Shown here in pieces: positions 57,492 to 64,000 of a stretch of 64,000 nt of DNA. The notes beneath the pieces are model-generated. The model was not told where the DNA came from. It ran no database searches and worked only from the letters and a program-made list of their open reading frames with translations. A program made the position numbers and the translations under genes. The DNA comes from Notospermus geniculatus (Eukaryota; Nemertea; Pilidiophora; Heteronemertea; Lineidae): the NCBI GenBank assembly GCA_002633025.1, contig NMRB01000005.1, positions 757,082 through 821,081 on the forward strand. Direction: 5' to 3'. The stretch's first letter is position 1. The number at the start of each line of letters is the position of its first letter.

Positions 57492-59219
57492 CTGTCCAAG
57501 ATATGCAAGAGAAATGATAAAAATAATACATCAAATGATTGTAAACCAGTCTGGTGTAAAAGGACTGAGGGTCGGTGGTGAAAATGTCGGGTGAATTCAC
57601 CGAAACAATAATTTGATCTTCAAGAAACAAAGAAACGTGAAAATCATGACCAGATTTTGGAAAAGGGGTGAGTTTACTGGATGCTAATGATTTGCTTTTC
57701 AGGATGAACTCATGGAAAAGGGCCCTCAGTCCTTCATTGCATGGTTTTCTCAAAAAAATTTGTGCCAAAGAATGTGACAGTGAATTTTTCCACCAATATT
57801 ATTCCACCGCTGTACGCAAGAGAAACGACAGGCCAGTAGTGAATCAAACACAGCAGCCAGCCAGATGGTTGTTATGAAATATTAAAGGAATTATTGTCCC
57901 TGAAGCTGAAGTGAAGTAGGTCGCTCTAAAGGGTGTATCAAAACTTTGTCAAAATGTCATCAAAATCTACCAAATATGTCACCACTCACCATTCAGATCA
58001 AGGTTTACAACAACAGTTTAAAATTGGTTTGCTTACTCATACAATTCTCGTATTTGATACACCCTGTATACAAGCTTACATGTGCGACAGGGACTTACTT
58101 GACTCCAACTTCCAGACAAAAAAATGATCACCAAATGTGAATGTGTGATATTTCTTAACCCTTTAGAGCCCATGACAGCCACATGCCAGGCATTGTTATG
58201 GTGTACCGGAGGCAGGACAACAAGCAAAAGAAGTATAATGGGGATGAACAGCTTCGGGCAACAAAACGTAAACTCCCATGATGCAATGTGAAATCCGCAT
58301 TATCCAAAAGAAACTGCTACCCCAAGCACCGAAGACCTAAAATACGGAGTTTCATGGCCATGACATGAGTGATGTCTTGTATTGAGTTAGTGCAACTGAC
58401 AGGAGGTAGCAATGCAGGATTTGAAGCTTGAGGCACATATGCAGCAACTTTGGTGCACCTATGCAGCACACTGCAACTTGCTTCTTTCCAAATGGACTCA
58501 AAGCTTGGTGCCTGATTTATGCAAGGAACATGGGTTTTGAAACAGGACAGATTTCCGATCTGATGTTATGTTGAAGCAAGGATGTTTGCCATGCAAAAAG
58601 GCCAAAAAGTGCAACAGATAGCCTATAGTACAAAGAATCAGAACTAGGCTAGTTCCTTTTCTGCTGTGAAATTAGAGTAGACCACATACAAGGGCAATAT
58701 AGACCCAAGCATGCACGCAGAACTAGACTTTTGAAAATTTTGCCATCATCTCTTCAACGTCAAAGAACTGACAAACAAACAAGGTGCATCGGAACAAATT
58801 CACAATGCACCTCGAATTCCACAAGACACCTATGAAACAGTCAACATCACAGCCATAAGTAGACATCACAGCCATAAGTAGACATCACAGCCATAAGTAC
58901 AAACGGCTGAAAACACACATTCCAGGGTTGAAATGCACTATCTGATGCTGAATAGTTCCGAGATGGGCCTTGGTCGTCTGTGCTCCAAAGAGTTAATGAA
59001 TATCGACAGCATTCTGATAATGAACGGATGAAGATGCCTCCGCACCAGATTAGGCATCACTTTTGCGTTTTGCAGTTTTGAGGTTGACACGTTCCCTCCT
59101 TCTGTACAGACACCTATTGTTGAATTTCTCTGATATATCACAACTACCACACACACAACTCCACCCAATTCACTAAACTGGAATGGAGACAAAAGGAAAA
59201 TGAAAATGTGTCTACTCAC

Positions 59220-59322
59220 CGCTGGTGGTGGGGTCTGTCTCCCTTGCAGGGGAAGATGCTCCGGCCCGGTGTGCCGCGTTGAACCTGGCATCCGTAGGGA
59301 GGGAGGAGAGAACCGACCGCCA
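59220..59322 (-). CDS. Pro/Ser-rich exon of an unidentified gene
   Basis: Minus strand: TTCTTTAG acceptor, 103 nt, GTGAGT donor; phase 2 in, phase 0 out. It encodes GGRFSPPSLRMPGSTRHTGP, then EHLPLQGRQTPPPA, a disordered Pro/Arg/Ser segment with possible SH3/WW-type motifs (TPPP). The coding call rests on boundaries and codon composition. Earlier exons are presumably to the right, possibly outside the window. Confidence 0.5.
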
Positions 59323-59497
59323 CTAAAGAACAAATACACATGAATGAAATTAAAACACAAAGAACAAGAAAATAAGGAGAAACAGATCAGCAACATAACT
59401 TTGAAAATAAGACAATGACGACTAAGTTCTGTTCTATGGATGTTGTATTTGTTCAGCAATTCAATTAGGCATCCTATTTGCGGGATTTTAGCATTTA

Positions 59498-59621
59498 GTA
59501 GGGAGGTTTCGCAAGTGCCCGGTTAGGCCCTACGATGACGTTTATCTATTGTGTGGCTATACCCAAACAATAGATAAACGTCGTCGTATAGCCCAACCGG
59601 GCGCTTGCGAAACCTTCCTAC
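59498..59621. repeat. Hairpin element (about 58-bp arms)
   Basis: GTAGGGAGGTTTCGCAAGTG is matched by CGCTTGCGAAACCTTCCTAC, continuing inward through ACGTTTATCTATTG / CAATAGATAAACGT. It resembles the 38441-38595 hairpin in size and arm identity. Confidence 0.85.
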
Positions 59622-59622
59622 C

Positions 59623-62600
59623 ATTGAATGTACCACAGCTCACTCAATTGCGAGTTAAAATCAGAAGCCTGGTTATCATATGAACTAACTGATCTTTTAA
59701 ATTTCATACTTCAGCAACATTTGTGGTTTTAAGATGACGCAGAAACATATGGCAATCTATCTTGTATAGATAGAAGTGTTTACTGAATTGGATAGCTCAA
59801 CAATACAACGTTTCTAAAAGGAATGTGGCAAAAAAATAAAGAATAAGAGATGGTTTATCTTCAGCATCAATGACAAATACACGTGAAATGAAGTGACTTC
59901 ATTATGCATGAATTATACTTCACTATGCATGAACTATACTTCATTATGCATGAACTATGCTTCATTTATGCTTCCAGATGTAGAAATGATTGTCATGATT
60001 TGGAAGTTGTTCTTATAATCACAAACATCAAACAGCATTTATGTCATAAGTAGCACATCCTGAAAGAGACTGGTCAAAATGGTGAGAGGGTACAGTAATG
60101 CATAACACTGGTTCAAGAGAAATACATGTACCGGTAGGTGTTTTCAAATGGAAATGGCTGAGGAAATTTTGGAAATGAGAGCTAGCTGCTTCAAAATTTG
60201 TTACTGTTAAATTGTTCAGTATCTTGATTATGTACTATCCTCACTAGGATCTAGGCTGACCATTTCTCATCCTCAAAAGATGTCACCAGAAACATGTATT
60301 TCTCCTCAGCCTAGGCTAACAATCATACAGGTCTGAAGAAATCTCAAAAATTCTCAGCATAACTGTTCAAATTGTGGGAGATTTTAACATGATTCAAAGA
60401 ATGACAAGTAAAGCGCATTCCAAGAAAGTTTTCCAAGGACTAGCTTCATGACAGCAATCAACATTCTCAGCATCTAAGAAACTTAAAACATTCCAATAAT
60501 TCTAAATTACTCAGTCATACAATGGTGTTTCATCTTCAGATTCAAATTTGTAAGCTAACAGTGCATTGGGTTAGTAAGACCTATGCTACCAAAACATTCA
60601 GCACTCAAGGTAACACGGAAAGGACTGTCTGGTGATTGAAAAACAACAATTCAAACAGTAACATAGAATAATTCATACAAGTTTATCAAACATTGGAACA
60701 TTCTACAGTGTCCATCATTTATGCAATCATCTATAACTACGGCAAAGTTAACTCCTGCATCCATTTGACACTGGTAGATGTGCAGATGGCATGCTCTAGT
60801 CTTGGCTGAAAAAACATCATTAGCATGATTGGTGGTAAATCACAACTGAGTACAGACACTCCACCTGAAAAAATCGAATGAAAGCAAGGTTTAGAAGCCA
60901 CACACTAACCACCCTTGTTTGGGTTCAAATGCCAGCACAGAGAGAGGTGTTCTCAGAACCAAGAAGAAGCCAGAAGCCTAAAGCCAAGATTTACGGAGAC
61001 CGCAAGCAGGTTGACTGACAGGTATTTAGCATTGCTTTCCAACGGTTATGAATATTTTTCCTTGACCTTGAGAACAGAGGGAAGGCCTCTAAATCTGACC
61101 TTGAAATGAGAAACATTGGGAAGACCCCTGAAGCAGACACCCCACAGGACATACATGTAGGAGTCAAGAAGACAAGTCAGCATTTTGTGCAGCTCCTTCA
61201 GGCCTCCATTGTTCCACAGAGGCTAGAGATGAGAAGCGGACAACAAATTGGTGCAGAACACTTGCAGGATGTAATATGGGGAACACCACCTTGAAAACTG
61301 TCACTGTTCGGGACCTATTTGGTTTTGCTTGAGACTGGTTCCAGATCGTCATTCTGCCCAGGTTGTACAGGGTCTCAGCATATAGAGGACCTAGGCATCC
61401 ATAACTAGGCTCATTCCGGGTCTGGGCACCATCTTATACCAGGCCTAGGTCTATCTGCCCAGGTTTTACATGGTCTTGACACCAATAACTAGGCTTATAC
61501 AGGATCTAGACAATATCCAACAGTGGCTTGCAAGGTGGTAATTGCCAAGCATGCTTCATGATTGATCCGTCAATCATTTCATCAATCAATCATTTAATTA
61601 CCACAGACCGCAATAATGGATGGTGATACTCATAGCTTTATCGAGGGTGATATCTCGACCAAGTGACAATGGCGGTATCGACGATGTGTATCTTATCATG
61701 ATATAAGAGAGTCTGAACGATGCTGTATCCATGACAACTTCATTAAACCCAGTCAAGCAGGAGATTAAAGTAATATGGAGGAGATGATATCGAGGAGGAC
61801 GTGAGAGGGGGATCAGCCAGGAGTGGAACCTGAACAAGTGCAGTGGACAAAGAAATCCAAAGCAAGACCAGAATCTTCAAAGATGGAATCAAGTACCACA
61901 GGTTTTGTCTCAAGGTGCCTACAGAGTCATCATGATCAAATTTGGAACTTGGAGGTCATTCCTTCAGAAGACAAATGAAACCCAACTCATACGGGAAGTT
62001 CTCATCAAACTCCGTCAAACAAGAAAGAAATAATCCAAAGCAAGACCAGAATCTCCAAAGAATGGAATTGAATACCAGGTTTTGTCACAAGGTGGCTGAG
62101 CCAAACAACTTGGGTCGCATGTCATTCCATGAGACGACAGAGAAACCCAACTGATATGGGAAGTTCTGCTGAAAGTCTACCCACACACAGCATGTCCTGA
62201 AATAGAACTTATGCTTGGCAAAATGCTTTTAACACTAACGGTAAAATGCACAAAACCACGTGTAAAATGCACGGAACATTGGGAAGTGCATCAAGATTGA
62301 CTAAATTGGTTCACAAAGTGTGCATCTATCATGAGAAAACTTGAAACAAACTGCTTGGTACGTCAAAAAGCACCAAGAACCGTCAAAGGATGAGAATAAA
62401 ATGCAATGAAAGATAATGCAACAATGACTATGCCGGGTCAGTGCAGAGAACTTAAGTTAGAGAGTGAAAAGACGTGAAGAGTGAACTAAAGAAACTGAAG
62501 AGAAAAGTGCATGAAAAACGAAGTGAAGAAACTGAAGCAGTTAAGGAACGGCTGGAGGCTTTTTTGTCATGTTTCAATAGATCAGATAGTCTGTAGTGAT

Positions 62601-64000
62601 AAAAGGACATTATAAATCTTGATAAGGTATGAGAAAGAATGGGTCAGCAAGCCTTACCAAGGCAACAGCTTGTCACACCCAGTCCCACTGCCTTAGTTGA
62701 CATTATCAGTAGACTGGATGTCGTTCTTGCTGCAAAGCAATTTCCATGTTGTTGTTGTTCTTCCATGAAGCAAAGTTTATCTCCTTCACAGTGGTCTGTC
62801 AACTTGCAGCAGCAGTGGGACCAACGGTTGAGGTAAATGAGACCTCCTATCATAATATCACAGCGAAAATGATCAGCAAGATAGAGAATTCAGCTTCTTT
62901 CATCACATCAGAAATGAAAATGATAACTGTAAAGAACACGCTATCCCAGTGCTAAGAACACACTATCCCAACGCTAAGAACACACTACCCCAGCCCCAAG
63001 AACACATTCCCCAGCCCTAAATTCCATTTCACACTTCTTCATATTGCACTTTGTGTTTGTCTGGTTCCTATGTTCATGCATTACAAATCTTATTGGTACT
63101 TTGCTTGCACATAGAAAACTGATAAAGTGTAATGTAGAAGTATGAATTTGCCCCAAGAACACACACCACTATCCCGGCCACAAGAACACACTCTCCCAGC
63201 CCTAAAAACACTATCCCAACCCTAAGACCGCTATCCCAGCTGTACACATTGCCTTGGAAGTTATGCTAACTCATCCAATAGAGCATGCTAACAGCACAGG
63301 AGCCCTGGAGATGGGATATTTGACCAGCTGAAGAGGGAAGTTAGAGATTAACTCTCAGATGTCACAACGTGCATACTTTTCAGTCAATATCTGCAGAATA
63401 TACATCAGTTTTGGAGAAAACTTGCGGAAACACCTTCATGGAACCTGCTTATAGTGCACAGAAGGTTTTATATCCCAATTCCCAGCCCAGTTCAAGACTT
63501 ACTAAATGGTATGGGAAGCTTGTCACTTCTCCTGTTGGAGAGAATTGGGTACTGCTTTGAAATCTTGCTCCCATGGCACACCAGGCACCATCGGGAAGCA
63601 ACAAGAATAAATCGCATTTGTCGACCAGAAATTTGATTAGACGCTTGACTCTCCTGGGTGGGATTAATCATTAGGACACATTTACCATCATTATGTGTGA
63701 AGAATGAGAGAAGAGGTACAGTAAAGTCATCAGGAGAGGGAGGGGAGAGGAGATTTACGGGGATGAAAGCAGCACGGGACGAGCATCACTGGCTTCCTCT
63801 CCACAAAATCCCTCCATTCCAGATAAAGTACTCCAAGGAGCTACTGATACCAACAGAACAGGATTGACATTACCGGTATTTGAAAACACACCAACAAATA
63901 GTTAGTTTACAGTTCGAGCATCTGAACACATGATGCCTTAACGGGGACAGGAATGGTGAACTAGAAAGCCAAAGCTTTTTACAGCACAAAATCAGAGTTT
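59623..64000. other. Non-coding right end
   Basis: No exon with recognisable homology was found. The region contains a short tandem repeat of TTCATTATGCATGAACTATA (about 59896-59965) and a 21-bp repeat of the CTAAGAACACACTATCCCA type (about 62940-63240), interrupted by unrelated sequence. A possible exon on the minus strand near 62655 (good donor, one open frame) is not supported enough to call. Confidence 0.5.
62940..63240. repeat. Interrupted 20-21 bp tandem repeat
   Basis: Units such as AAGAACACACTATCCCA, CTAAGAACACACTACCCCAG and AAGAACACACTCTCCCAG occur on both sides of a 130-bp unrelated stretch (about 63020-63150). Confidence 0.75.

Noticed and set aside
62655-62740. Minus-strand exon candidate with good donor and acceptor
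   Set aside because: Only one frame is open, the peptide is unconvincing and the plus strand is equally protein-like; support is too weak to call.

Overview
This is a eukaryotic, intron-rich window from an invertebrate animal. A marine deuterostome such as an echinoderm is the best guess, at low confidence. The guess rests on intron density, a compact ETNPPL/PHYKPL-type gene, a very high load of short inverted-repeat elements, and duplicated blocks that differ by a few percent, as in highly heterozygous marine genomes. There is no sign of a bacterial, viral or CRISPR system.

Layout: (1) 1-4067 has no supportable gene. (2) 4068-17316, plus strand: an ANKFN1/Wide awake/Nmf9-type gene with ankyrin, fibronectin III and Ras-association regions. 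Its 5' half, with leader, YY1-like motif and six coding exons, is present twice in direct tandem (4068-7865 and 7866-12138). (3) 17317-21465 is intergenic, with a 28-bp minisatellite, a MITE and an N gap. (4) 21466-31749, plus strand: an ETNPPL/PHYKPL-type class III aminotransferase-fold phospho-lyase in 11 coding exons with a TATA-like promoter. Its introns hold an 870-bp terminal-inverted-repeat element containing a tRNA relic, a tRNA-derived SINE with 10-bp target duplications, and a foldback element. (5) 31750-35965 is a convergent intergenic region with MITEs. (6) 35966-38925, minus strand: PDAP1 in 6 exons. (7) About 40-59.4 kb, minus strand: exons of one or more unidentified genes, including phase-0 microexons and a candidate terminal exon. 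(8) 59.4-64 kb is non-coding as far as I can tell.

Gene models were built by joining exons at GT/AG sites and checking phase. ANKFN1 (3387 nt), ETNPPL (1503 nt) and PDAP1 (579 nt) each sum to a multiple of three. The three recognised genes act in unrelated pathways; nothing here behaves as an operon or system.

Points worth a second look: the ANKFN1 partial tandem duplication, whose two copies cannot be spliced in series in frame; a perfect 1271/1271-nt duplication meeting at a single N, which looks like an assembly artefact; the composite inverted-repeat element in ETNPPL intron 2; minisatellites open in all three frames; and a run of symmetric phase-0 microexons.
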